64,000 nt of DNA from Margaritifera margaritifera (lineage: Eukaryota; Mollusca; Bivalvia; Unionida; Margaritiferidae): the NCBI GenBank assembly GCA_029931535.1, contig JAQPZY010001501.1, positions 2,045,501 through 2,109,500 of the forward strand, written 5' to 3'. Shown one piece after another: positions 52,664 to 63,672 of the stretch. A model generated the notes under the pieces. It was given only the letters and a program-made list of their open reading frames with translations, had not been told where the DNA came from and did no database searches. The first letter of the stretch is position 1. Every line of letters begins with the position of its first letter. Position numbers and translations under genes: made by a program.

Positions 52664-52958
52664 ATGGTAATAAGATATCATGTAAAAGGTTATATTCAAA
52701 ACATGCCCGATCTAGAACGGGCAATAACATCCTGTTTTGCAAATAATAATACTCGGGGAAGCGTATCAATAAAAATTGATAAAGTAAGCGATGACGCCGA
52801 AGCAAAAAAAAAATAATATTTTACTAACAGCGGAGGAACTAAAAGCGTTTAACGAGTACGGCAGTATCATAATCGACTGGGACGTTGAAGCAATAATGTC
52901 CTACGCGCATAACTGTATATCAAAAGAAGACCTAATCAAAATAGTTAAACATATTTAA
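52664..52958 (+). pseudogene. Small conserved ORF, frameshifted
   Basis: MVIRYHVKGYIQNMPDLERA from ATG 52664, matching copy 1 16717. An A-run at 52805-52814 slips, giving an early TAA; the later frame (AHNCISKEDLIKIVKHI) runs to TAA 52956-52958, overlapping the HNH gene end by 14 bp. Confidence 0.5.
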
Positions 52959-53724
52959 ATTTTATTTTACGTTGCAATTTCTTGGATACAGCTGATCTTG
53001 TAGTTCCATCGGCGACAAATTTTACAGAGATTGGCATAATATTAAAGTGTTTAGCTGCTGATGTTATAGAATCAAATTGCAGTTGTTCTCCTGTTTCTGG
53101 ATCTGTTGATGTTATTGGACGCGCTGGTTTAAACCCACCAGCACAACCTCGTCTTACATTTTCTCTTTGAGTAACCAAATCTAAATTTTCGATCCTGTTA
53201 TCTGCTTTAATATTGTTAATATGGTCTATAACTAACCCTGGCGGAATAATATCATTAAAAACTTCATACACAAATCTGTGTGAATAAATGTCCTTAGTTG
53301 GACGGTTGAGAACACTAACCAGTAAATAACCTGTAGTATGTACCCGACCAGTAATCTTCTTTGTTCGCACATGTCTTATCATTCCTTGGTCATTTGCTTC
53401 GTACTTTTGATATACTGGATGTTTTTGATATTCATCCTGCAATCCAAGATTATCAACATTATTATCAGTAACAAAGCCGTTAACATAATACACTCGTTGT
53501 CCTGCTAGAATTTCTCCAACAAAGCAAGTGTAGATGAAATCTTTAACAAACATCTCTGTTTCATCACATACAATTTTATAACCAGCTGGTGTTGTCACAA
53601 TTTCCAGATAAATAGTATCATCACAAGAAACTGCACCCGCCATAGTGCCATAAAATCCATCGAGTTCAGGATGTGCACAAGGCGTATTGAGTTCATTGTA
53701 TTCGGGAATTCTAGAATTTTGCAT
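52945..53724 (-). CDS. HNH endonuclease with NUMOD-like DNA-binding region, intact
   Basis: 259 aa. HNH core HRFVYEVFNDIIP ... VIDHINNIKADN ... IENLDLVTQREN, C-terminal STDPETGEQLQFDSITSAAK (NUMOD1-like), and a degenerate HNH-like N-terminal half. Clearly orthologous to copy 1 (16993-17781). Resembles free-standing phage HNH nucleases rather than a Polinton core gene. Convergent with the small ORF and divergent from PolB, with a ~110-bp AT-rich spacer to PolB. Confidence 0.82.
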   Translation of the reverse strand: MQNSRIPEYNELNTPCAHPELDGFYGTMAGAVSCDDTIYLEIVTTPAGYKIVCDETEMFVKDFIYTCFVGEILAGQRVYYVNGFVTDNNVDNLGLQDEYQKHPVYQKYEANDQGMIRHVRTKKITGRVHTTGYLLVSVLNRPTKDIYSHRFVYEVFNDIIPPGLVIDHINNIKADNRIENLDLVTQRENVRRGCAGGFKPARPITSTDPETGEQLQFDSITSAAKHFNIMPISVKFVADGTTRSAVSKKLQRKIKFKYV

Positions 53725-53837
53725 TGTATATAATATACTACAATAATTGTTTCTCTAATTGATTATTTTGTTTCCCGCAGCATTTATCATATTAGCGCAA
53801 TAAAATATCAATTAAAGAAACGATATTATATATAATA

Positions 53838-56800
53838 ATGATGCGGAAATCAACACATGTTAAGAAAATTGCTTCAGCATTCGCCGGATTTGACAGTTCC
53901 AGGCAGGTTGATCTAGAGGATAATGTTGTGGCATTGTCGCCATCATCATTATATGATATAATATCTCCAACAATAGTACAAGAACGAGCAAAACATTTAA
54001 GTATCAAATTTTTAGTGCAATATAAAGTAATATTTGAAAAAGCAACAGCCAATCAACAACAATCAAATAAAATTGAGGTCTATATTTCATCAAAACCAAA
54101 AATTGCTTTGCTCGGATCAAACTTAAATAAAATAATAACAAAAGTAATTTTCAGTGAACTCGAAAATAAAATATCAGAATACGTTTCATTAGGTTCGGCT
54201 TGGATATTACAGCGAATACAATCCGTGCTTGTTCACACGCATAAATTTAAACCATTACGAGGAAAATCTTATGTAGAACTACCCGAAAGAACTAATAACA
54301 GCAGATGTGTAATAAATGTAAAAAACAATGATAATAAATGTTTCCAATGGGCTGTTCTATCCGCGATTTACACACCTTACAAAAATCCAAACAGAGTATC
54401 ACAATACAAAAAACATGAAAATTCATTAAATTTTACAGGTATTGAGTTTCCCGTTGCCGAATCACAAATTCCAAAATTTGAAAAACTCAATGGGATTAGT
54501 GTTAATGTGTTTGGTCTCGAAGAAACTGCCAACAAAATAAAATATTATCCACGGTTAATAAGTAAAGCAGCATCACAAAATACAATTAATTTGCTCTATT
54601 ACAAAGAACACTATTGCTATATTAAAAATTTTGATGGACTGGTTGCATCACAGTACAACAAACACAAATCCAAAATGTATTTCTGCTACAAATGTCTCCA
54701 TGGATATCAATCAGAGGATGCGCTCAGTAAACATCTTGAGTATTGCGTAGAAGTTCAAAAAGTAAAACTGACAGAAAAAGGAAAAGAATCATTAAGTTTC
54801 AAAAACTACAACAAACAACTAAAAATTCCCTGTGTTATTTATGCAGACTTTGAATCATTACTCGTACCTATTGCATCAGCAACCAATAATTCCAAAATAT
54901 CATCAACAACAGAAATACAAGATCATGTACCTTGTGGGGTTGCATATAAGGTGGTATGTGTAAATCCAAATTTATCAAAAGATATTAAATTATATCGCGG
55001 CAATAATCCCGCCGAATGGCTATTATCAAACTTAATGGATGAAGCAAATAACATACGATTAATGTACAAACGACATAAAAAAAATGATACCGCTAACACA
55101 ACAACAAGAAGAAGAATTTAGCCTATCAAATATATGTCATATTTGCCAACAACAAATCATACATAAATCTGATAAAGTAAGAGATCACTGCCACATTACC
55201 GGAGAATATCGTGGACCAGCACATGATAAATGTAATTTACATTTTAAATGTCCAGAATTTATTCCAATAATATTCCATAATTTGAGAGGTTATGATTCGC
55301 ATATCATCGTTGAGGCATTCGACAATGTTAATCTCCGCGATAAAAAAATCAGTTGTATTGCAAATACTGATGAAAAGTATATGTCAGTCACAATAGGACC
55401 TCTGCAATTCGTTGATAGTTTACAGTTTAAGCCCGCATCACTTGATGTACTAGCAAAAGGATGTGGAAAATTTACTCATCTCAAACAACATTTCAATGAT
55501 CACAGTAATATATTAAAACAAAAAGGCATCTATCCTTACGAATATATGGACGACTGGAACAAATTCGATGAAACATGTCTTCCACCACAAGAAAAATTCG
55601 ATTCCAAACTAAAAATGGAAAAAATATCTGACAGCGATTACGAACACGCGCAAAAAGTATGGACCACACTAAATTGTAAAACACTTGGCGATTATCATGA
55701 TGTGTATCTTAAGACTGACGTTCTATTACTAGCGGATATTTTCGAGGAATTCAGATCCACATGTTTAAACTACTACAAACTCGATCCCTGTTGGTATTAC
55801 TCATCGCCAGGATTATCATGGGATGCAGCATTAAAACTAACTAAAGTAAATCTAAAACTGTTGACAGATCCGACGATGTTTTACTTTATAGAAAAATCAA
55901 TACGTGGTGGAATAAGTGTTATTACTAAAAAACATGCAATCGCCAATAATAAATACTTAAAAGACCATGATGTAAGTAAGCCATCAAGTTATATCCCATA
56001 CTTAGATATAATAATTTATAAGGTTGGGCAATGTCTCAACCAATGCCTGTTGATGAATTTCGCTGGATAACAGGAGAAAAATATCTAACCGAAACGAGTA
56101 AAAAAATACCAGAAGATGTAGGATATTTTGTTGAAGTCGATCTAATGTATCCCAATCATCTACACAAATTACATAATGATTATCCTTTCTGCGCTGAACA
56201 ACTACTAATCACCGATGATATGCTATCCCAGGAACAACGCGATCTAAAAGTCAAATATAATCTCAATAAAAATGTTACGAATAAACTTATTCCAAACTTA
56301 ATGAGCAAAACCAAATATGTTATTCATCATCGAGCGTTAAAACAAGCTGTAGATCACGGAATTATAATAACATATGTACATCGCGCACTAAAATTTCGAC
56401 AATCTTGCTGGCTCAAAGAATATATAGACTCTAATACTAGTAAAAGAACAGCAGCAACAACTAAATCGGAGAAAGACTTCTTCAAGCTGATGAACAATTC
56501 AGTATTCGGCAAGACAATGGAAAATATAAGAAAGCGTAGAAACATAGAACTTATCAATGATCCAGTACGACGAGATAAAGTTCTAGCTGAGGACACGTTT
56601 GTATCAATGAAAATTTTCAAAGAAAATCTAGTAGCAGTACATAAACGTAAAACCGAACTAAAACTAAACAAACCAATCTATGTTGGATCTGCCATACTAG
56701 ACATATCAAAAATATTAATATATGAATTTCATTACGATTATTTCAAACACAAGTATCCCAACTCAGAATTATTATTTAGCGATACAGATTCTCTCTGTTA

Positions 56801-57287
56801 TTTCGTTACAACTGAAGATTTATATCAGGACATCTACGACAAAAAAGCGTTGTTTGATCTATCAGACTACCCTAACAACAGTCCGTTTAAGTATGAGGAG
56901 AATAAAAAGGTGATTGGTAAATTTAAAGATGAAACTAACTTTACTCCGATCAAAGAATTCGTTGGATTAAGATCTAAAATGTACAGCATTAAAACCGATG
57001 ACGATAAAACAAAGAAAAAAGCCAAAGGAATCGTAAAAAATGTAGTAAATAAACATGTATCATTCGATGATTATCTTAATGCGTTACAAGGCGAATACAA
57101 TCATGTGTCTATGGCAACGATAAACTCAACCAAACATAATCTTAAAACAAATATTATCAATAAAGCTGGATTATGTAATTTTGATGATAAAAGAATTTGT
57201 TATGATGGAATTCATACATTCGCATTTGGATACGATCCTGATGATAATGAACCAGATGATATCCTTGATATAATTTTCGGAGAATAA
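53838..57287 (+). pseudogene. Protein-primed DNA polymerase B (PolB), three frames
   Basis: Divided by two frameshifts: 53838-55121, 55084-56070 and 56031-57287. An extra A near 55077-55084 causes the first break; the second lies inside palm motif A (56000-56045), which also contains a stop in the original frame. Domains in order: conserved N-terminal region (NKCFQWAVLSA), C2H2-like finger, exonuclease motifs YADFESLL / FHNLRGYDSH / YLKTDVLLLAD, endonuclease VII-like zinc motif (DHCHITGEYRG), palm motif B (NNSVFGKTMEN) and motif C (FSDTDSL). The N-terminal region is intact here, unlike copy 1. Ends 3 bp before the right terminal repeat. Confidence 0.93.
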
Positions 57288-57290
57288 TCA

Positions 57291-57575
57291 ACTATAAAAA
57301 AACAAACCATAATAATTTTCATTTAGAGGTAACGTTTATGTATAAATTTTATCTAAACCAATATGATGGGGGGGGGGGAGAAAATTGATATTCAACAACA
57401 CCGATGACGATTTTGGTTACGATCCCAAAGTAGTAATGTAATAAGGCGTGATCTCGGCATAACATAGCCGATCCGAAGTGAAAATCAGGAGGAACGAACC
57501 CGTAAGGGTTCGGGCCGACGGATTTGAACGAGGGGAGGGTATGTTGTGCTGAGATCCGCCTTTTACATTACTACT
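57291..57575. repeat. Right terminal inverted repeat of copy 2
   Basis: Reverse-complement partner of 34504-34786. Carries a G12-type tract at 57368-57379, the hairpin CGAACCC-GTAA-GGGTTCG (57496-57513) and the outer end CATTACTACT. Confidence 0.9.
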
Positions 57576-57580
57576 AACAG
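57576..57580. repeat. Target-site duplication, right copy (AACAG)
   Basis: Identical to 34499-34503 and flush with the end of the right terminal repeat. Confidence 0.85.
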
Positions 57581-58161
57581 TCCATAGAAGCAAAAAACCA
57601 GGGAAAAATACTGGTAGAAGAAACAAATATAGAGGGAACAATTGGGGACGGGATAGGACTAGAATGGGAGGACTTTGATAATGGGGAAAACCAACCTTTT
57701 GAAGTCCAAAACAACAAGAAAAAACTAAGCAACAAAAGGAAAAAAGAATTGAGAAAACAAAAAAAAAAGAAATAAAGCTGATCGAAAATCAAAAGGCTCC
57801 ATATTACCAACTAGTAGAGACAACTTTTGATGGATCAGATGGCTTTAAAAGCTCAGTAGGGGACTCTTCCCCAACAGTAGGATCAGGGGAAAAACTTAAT
57901 ATGGAAAAAGAGGGACAAATGACACAAACCCCTTCAAAAGAGGAGAACATAAGTAAGATAGGAGAGGGGACGTTGCCAGTAACGTCAACTCCCATCCAGA
58001 CTAAAAAAAGGAAAAGAGCGAATACGGCATCGGCAGAATGGCCGTCTAAAGAAGAGTCGAAAGAGTCGGATGGGAAAGAAAACCAATCCAAGACACCAAA
58101 ATCAGGGAGATCAGTCTCCCTGCCGAGGTTACAAACAAAAGGAAACAAAAAAAAAGGTTAA
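57581..58161 (+). pseudogene. LINE ORF1, 3' half
   Basis: Continues in the same frame as codon 34501-34503. It reads to TAA at 57772-57774; a slip in the A-run at about 57757-57768 leads into the frame that contains ATG 57901 and ends at TAA 58159-58161. Hydrophilic, Lys/Ser/Thr-rich, without recognisable domains, as expected for the tail of an ORF1 protein. Confidence 0.65.
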
Positions 58162-58319
58162 CTACTGACCAATACAGAGAAAAAAACAAACCGCACACAA
58201 TTCAAAAGGAAACGCGAAAGAAATTAATCCAAATACAACACAATAAAAAAAAACACAATAAACATAAGTTGTAATAAGCAACAAATAGGAAAGCTAACAA
58301 CACACTTCTACATGGCACC

Positions 58320-61300
58320 ATGGAGGGACTAAACCTCCAGGTGATAACCATAAATATAAATGGAATTAAGGGGAAAATAGACAAATTAAATGAAATAGCA
58401 AAATCATATGACATTATACGACTACAAGAAACACATAATATAGACAAAAATGAAAAAAGGGAAAATGAGGGAAAATTTAATGGGATAGTCTTAGACAATA
58501 ACAGTAAAAATGAAAGTTTTTCAGGAGTGGCGATAATTCTGAGGAACAAAGCTATAAAATTAACGTGGGAAAATTTTGAAATGGAAGAAAAATTTGAGGG
58601 AAGACTAAATCATATAAAAATCAATGAGTGGCACTTCGTAAATGTATACATGCCATCCAATGATGCAAATAAAAATAAAAAGTTAAAGTTCATAACGGAG
58701 GTAAATGAATATATAAAACAATTCTCAATGGAAAATTTTGTAATTGGAGGAGATTTTAGTTGGATAACTAGTGACAAGGATAGAAGTGGGGGGATGAGAC
58801 CAAAAGAACTAGGAGCTAAAAGGGTGGAAATTATCCAAAATTTTGTAAAGGAAAATGATTTAGTAGATGTATGGAAACAAAGGAATCCAGATAAGATAAA
58901 ATACACGCACCAGTATGGAGTAGGGCAAGGAAGCAGATTAGACAAATACTATATATCGAAAAGCGCCTTAGATCAAATTTTAAAATGTGAGATTCAAACA
59001 CACAAAATCTCTGACCATAATCCGGTAACATTAATAGCAAAGATAAATAGGAGAAATAAATGGGGGCAGGGGTACTGGAAGTTTAACAACTCTCTTTTAG
59101 AAGAGAGTGAATTCACTGAAAAAATAATAGAGATTCTAAATAATTTAAATATAGAAGGAACAGAGGACATATTGAAAGAGTGGGAATCTTTAAAGAAATT
59201 AATAAAGAAACTTACGAGGATATATACCAATATAAAACAAGATAAAATAAGAGGGGTAGAGGAGAGATACAAAAATATATGTAAAGATAGTAAAGCAAAC
59301 GAGGAGGAGAAAGGAAAACTCAAGAAGGAATATGAATAAATACTAAAATACAAAAATAACGGGGAAAAGATAAGAGCAGGAAAATTTGATAAGATGTATA
59401 CAAGGGCAAGGGGAATTTATAGGAGGGAGGAAATTAGGAGGGGAAAGGAAAAAATATGGAAAAACTAAGGGAAAATAATATAGAGATTACAAGGAAAGAA
59501 GATATATTGCAAGAGATATACGATTATTATAAGGTCTTATACACATCGCAGAATATAGAATATGAAAATATAACCAAATACTGCGAAAGCGTGCAATTTA
59601 ATAAAATAGAGGAAGAACAGAGAAACAAATGCGATGATTTTATAACAGCAGAAGAGATACAGAAAGCCATTAGACAATTAAATAAAGGAAAGGCGCCAGG
59701 CACGGATGGTCTGACGGCAGATTTTTATAAGAAATTTCAAAACCAATTAATACCAATTCTAGAAAATGTCTATAATAATATTGTGCTTAAAAAGAAATGC
59801 CAGGGAATATGAAAAAAGGAATCATTACCTTAATATATAAAGGGAAAGGGGAAGTACAAGATCTGAAAAACTGGAGACCCATCTCCCTCTTAAATACGGA
59901 TTATAAAATTTTAAGCAAAATTTTATCAAATAGGTTGAAAACATGCATGGGAAACATGATAAATATTAACCAAAGTTGCGGGGAAGGGGGGAGGAGTATC
60001 ACAAACAATCTTTTAAATATCCAAAGTGTGATAGAGTATATAGAAAGTACAGGGAAAAAAGGAGTTATGGTTCTATACGATCAGGAAAAAGCTTTCGATA
60101 GTAAAGAACAAAGCTATATAGAAAATGTTTTAATTAATTACGGCTTTGGAGCAACTTTTTGCTCAATGATAAAAACGTTGTATAAAAATATAGAGTCAGT
60201 TGTACAAATAAATGGAGCAAAAACAAAGAGTTTTAAAATAGAAAGATCAGTAAGACAGGGGTGTCCCCTGTCTATGCTCCTGTATGTACTAGCAATAGAA
60301 CTACTTTGTCAACGAATAAACAACAACCAAAATATCAAAGGTATTAAAATACCAAATATAAGAAATGATTTTAAAATGATACAGCATGCTGATGACTGTA
60401 CTAACTTTATACAGGACGGCTTCTCATTCAAGCACCTAGAAAAAGAATTTGACAATTTCGGAAAAGCGTCGGGTTCAAGAATTAATCACTCAAAAACGGA
60501 GATTTTATTGATAGGAAACTGGCGGGGGAACCATCCCGGCCTACCACCAGAACTAATTAAAACAAAAGTAAAGGCTTTAGGGATTTACTTCGGAGAAAAA
60601 GGCAAAGAAACCAATTTTAAATATATATCAGATAAAATACAAAAAGAAATTGAAATATGGATGTGTTCACCGCTGAATTTATTGGAAAGGACACAGATTG
60701 CGCAGACATATGTATATAGCAATCTATGGTATAATATGCAGATAATAGATTTCAGAGACAAGTGGCTTGATACTTTAGATAAACAAATAGTGCATTTTAC
60801 ATGGAGAGGAAGAATGCACCTTCTCCCAAGAGAAAATTTATATAAACCAAAAACGGAAGGGGGTTTGGGTATACCAAGTTTGAGATACAAAAAGGAAGGC
60901 TTACATTTTAAATAGAATAAGAAACTTACAAGGAAAAATGAATTATGGGTGGGGGGCTATTTACATATATTTTTATGGATATATACTTAGCAACATACGG
61001 TCAATATATAGGAATAATAAACTCACAAAACTAATTGAGCCACCGAGAAATTTATTCCAAACTAAAAATGTAATAATGCAATATAGAAGTAATGACAAAG
61101 TATGGACAGAGGAGAAGGATAACCTCACATATGGAAATATAATGAAGGGGGTAAACCAACAAGTCACACATAAGGTAGAAAAAGAAAATCCGGGGCTACA
61201 ATGGGGGGGGGGGGCAATATGGAAAACATGGAGGGGGATAAAATCAATTCACAAACAAAGTTTAATGTTTAAATACACTCATGATGTGTGGCTGACGAGA

Positions 61301-61577
61301 ACGTTTGCTTTTAAAAGGCACATAGCAAGTAATATAATAAAATGTCCCTTGTGCAAACAGGCAATATGCACAAAAAGACACGTAATTTTAAAATGTAAGG
61401 AAATAGAACAAGAGAGGGATCTAATAATTAATCTGATAAAAAAGGGAGAATGGAGTTTATGAGGAAGAAAATTTATTATATACAAATAATATAAAGGATA
61501 AAAAATTGCATAATAACGTAGTAAAGTATATCACAACAAATATGGTGAAATGTTACAGAGGGCTGGAAGAAATATGA
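58320..61577 (+). pseudogene. LINE ORF2: AP endonuclease, reverse transcriptase, zinc knuckle (broken)
   Basis: ATG 58320 opens an apurinic-type endonuclease (ITININGI, RLQETHN, VIGGDFSWI, ISDHNPVT) to TAA 59337-59339. The reverse transcriptase follows in two other frames (59456-59812, 59797-60915): GKAPGTDGLTADFY, NWRPISLLNTDYKILSK, YDQEKAFD, RQGCPLS and HADD in place of the catalytic YADD. A Cys/His knuckle (CPLCKQAICTKRHVILKC, about 61340-61395) lies near the end; the last frame stops at 61575-61577. NWRPISLLNTDYKILSK plus DQEKAFD suggests the Tx1 branch of the L1 superfamily. Multiple frameshifts make it dead. Confidence 0.85.
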
Positions 61578-61578
61578 A

Positions 61579-61612
<34 letters not shown>

Positions 61613-62196
61613 CTTTTTTAACACATAATAAATTTCTTGTCTAGACAAAAAAATAGAATAAATAAAAACCAACAATAAATTTTAAATACAGGACGATGAA
61701 TACATAGAGGACCCGAGTATAACCTCTGTGGGAGATGGGATCCAGTATGCCCTCCCACTAGGGGAGAGGTGCGTCGTAAAGGCGGGCTGGGACCTATTCT
61801 CTCACATGTTAGAAAGGCCACCCTCCCAAAGTCGTCCACATATTATTTGGATGTAGCAGTAAAAAGAACCTCAAATAGACAAGATTTATAACTACTAATA
61901 ATAAAAAGATTTTCGCAGTGCTAACACAATCTAACAAGCAGATAGGAACAAAATGGAAACAGACATAAATACGGGGGGGGGGGGGGTATGTGACTCAAAG
62001 TAGGATATGAGGATGAGTGACACCGAGGCTACAAGGCTAACGCGAAGTAGTAAGGGTCACATCAGAGTACCCGAAAAAATGAGGCATAACCGATATAAAC
62101 ATCACAAAACAAAAAACAAGGGGAAAACAAGACTATATACTAACAACTGCGAAAATCTATCAGGCCCACACGCATCTCAGACACACAAACCAATAA

Positions 62197-62228
<32 letters not shown>
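61578..62228 (+). other. Probable LINE 3' UTR with two poly-T tracts
   Basis: Poly-T at 61584-61612 follows the ORF2 stop almost directly, then ~590 bp of non-coding sequence with a GC-rich section (61700-61850), a G-run at 61973-61987 and a second poly-T at 62200-62228. Alternatively, the two poly-T tracts may be reverse poly-A tails of minus-strand SINE insertions. Confidence 0.4.
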
Positions 62229-62459
62229 GTATATACACAATAGGTCGCATAAATGGAAAACAAAATTTGGAAATTTTAAATTTGGTATTAGAAACCATAA
62301 TATAAAGGAGATAGGGGGAGCATAAGTATGGCCTATGGACGGAGGGAAGCATATGAAATAAATTTGCAGAACCAAAAACATCTCCGACAAGGGCCAAAAC
62401 TATGCCACCAGCATCCAATCTTCAAATCTCCTTTAAGAGATTATATTATACTTTTTGGC

Positions 62460-62549
<90 letters not shown>

Positions 62550-63188
62550 TTTATTATTTCTTTTAAAAGTAAGTAACAACTATAACCAAATTTGGAAACT
62601 AAAGCCAGTCCAAACAAGAATACAGGGGTTTATAGCATACGATAACACAAACATAGCATACATACATATAGCACACACTGGACTTATAAAAGATCCCTGG
62701 CAAGGATCACTAAAATCAATTTTATAACATGGCAAGGAAACCAGCCGCAAGGGCAATACCTGAGGAGGGGAGTACAAGCCATGGATTACATTTCTTTAGG
62801 CTTAGGGTGGAACGATAGGGAACCTGGAAACGGGTTTCAAATCAAGTACGCCCATCTAAAAACATATACAAGAGGAACCCTAGTCAAAAAGTAAAAATAA
62901 AAAATTTTCTCTTCAAAATTCTTTTTGAGTTTTTCAAAACCCACAACAGCAGACTTTACGAGGGTACATACAGATATAAAAAACCTTTTAAAAATTTTCG
63001 GCACAAAAGGGGGACACCTTAAGGGCTGATAGCTCAACATAGCTAGAGGTCCAAGAGGGGTCCACAAAAAAAGAAAAAAAAAAAAAATACAAAAATAAAG
63101 CACATGATATAATAAGAACTGCATAGGATATAGTAACAACGTCACTGTACATCATATACTTACAAGTGTACATCAAACAATAAAAGTT
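62229..63188. other. Non-coding DNA, no gene seen
   Basis: AT-rich sequence with the (TA)n tract listed separately and an A-run near 63075. Short frames here show no family features. Confidence 0.5.
62463..62544. repeat. (TA)n microsatellite
   Basis: About 40 TA units, the longest TA tract in the window. Confidence 0.95.
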
Positions 63189-63672
63189 GCACATCATATA
63201 GTAAAACATATATATGTATATAATAAGAAATGCACATCATATAGTAAAACATATATATGTATATAATAAGAAATGCACATCATATAGTAAAACATATATA
63301 TGTGTATAATAAGAAATGCACATCATATAGTAAAACATATATATGTATATAATAAGAAATGCACATCATATAGTAAAACATATATATGTGTATAATAAGA
63401 AATGCATATCATATAGTAAAACATATATATCTATATAATAAGAAATGCACATCATATAGTAAAACATACATATGTGTATAATAAGAAATGCACATCATAT
63501 AGTAAAACATATATATGTATATAATAAGAAATGCACATCATATAGTAAAACATATATATGTATATAATAAGAAATGCACATCATATAGTAAAACATATAT
63601 ATGTATATAATAAGAAATGCACATCATATAGTAAAACATATATATGTGTATAATAAGAAATGCACATCATAT
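63189..63672. repeat. Tandem array of a 43-bp unit, about 11 copies
   Basis: The unit starts GCACATCATATAGTAAAACA and continues with TATATATGTATATAATAAGA plus AAT. Copies are nearly identical, differing mainly in TATGTATA versus TATGTGTA. Degenerate relatives flank the array, and similar short segments occur at 33000-33130. Confidence 0.9.

Larger units (their letters stand above)
34504..57575 (+). mobile_element. Polinton/Maverick-type element, copy 2 (complete, 23,072 bp)
   Basis: Complete element: terminal inverted repeats beginning AGTAGTAATG and ending CATTACTACT, a 5-bp target duplication, and the full gene set between. All genes are in the same order as in copy 1, where they can be compared. 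It is inactive as it stands: PolB, integrase, penton, pVI-like, fibre and protein C all carry stops or frameshifts, while protease, pX-like, zinc ribbon and HNH genes remain open. Inserted in ORF1 of a LINE. Confidence 0.95.
57576..62228 (+). mobile_element. Tx1/L1-like LINE, 3' part
   Basis: Continuation of the LINE begun at about 33150: end of ORF1, ORF2 (endonuclease, reverse transcriptase, zinc knuckle) and a probable 3' UTR with two poly-T tracts. The 3' end is uncertain; the second poly-T (62200-62228) is taken as a provisional limit. Confidence 0.7.

Noticed and set aside
1..57575. The two elements as one sequence duplicated by misassembly
   Set aside because: They differ at many positions, have different lesions and a wholly different A/B locus.
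63189..63672. CRISPR-like array
   Set aside because: Units are contiguous 43-bp tandem repeats without unique spacers, in a eukaryotic genome.
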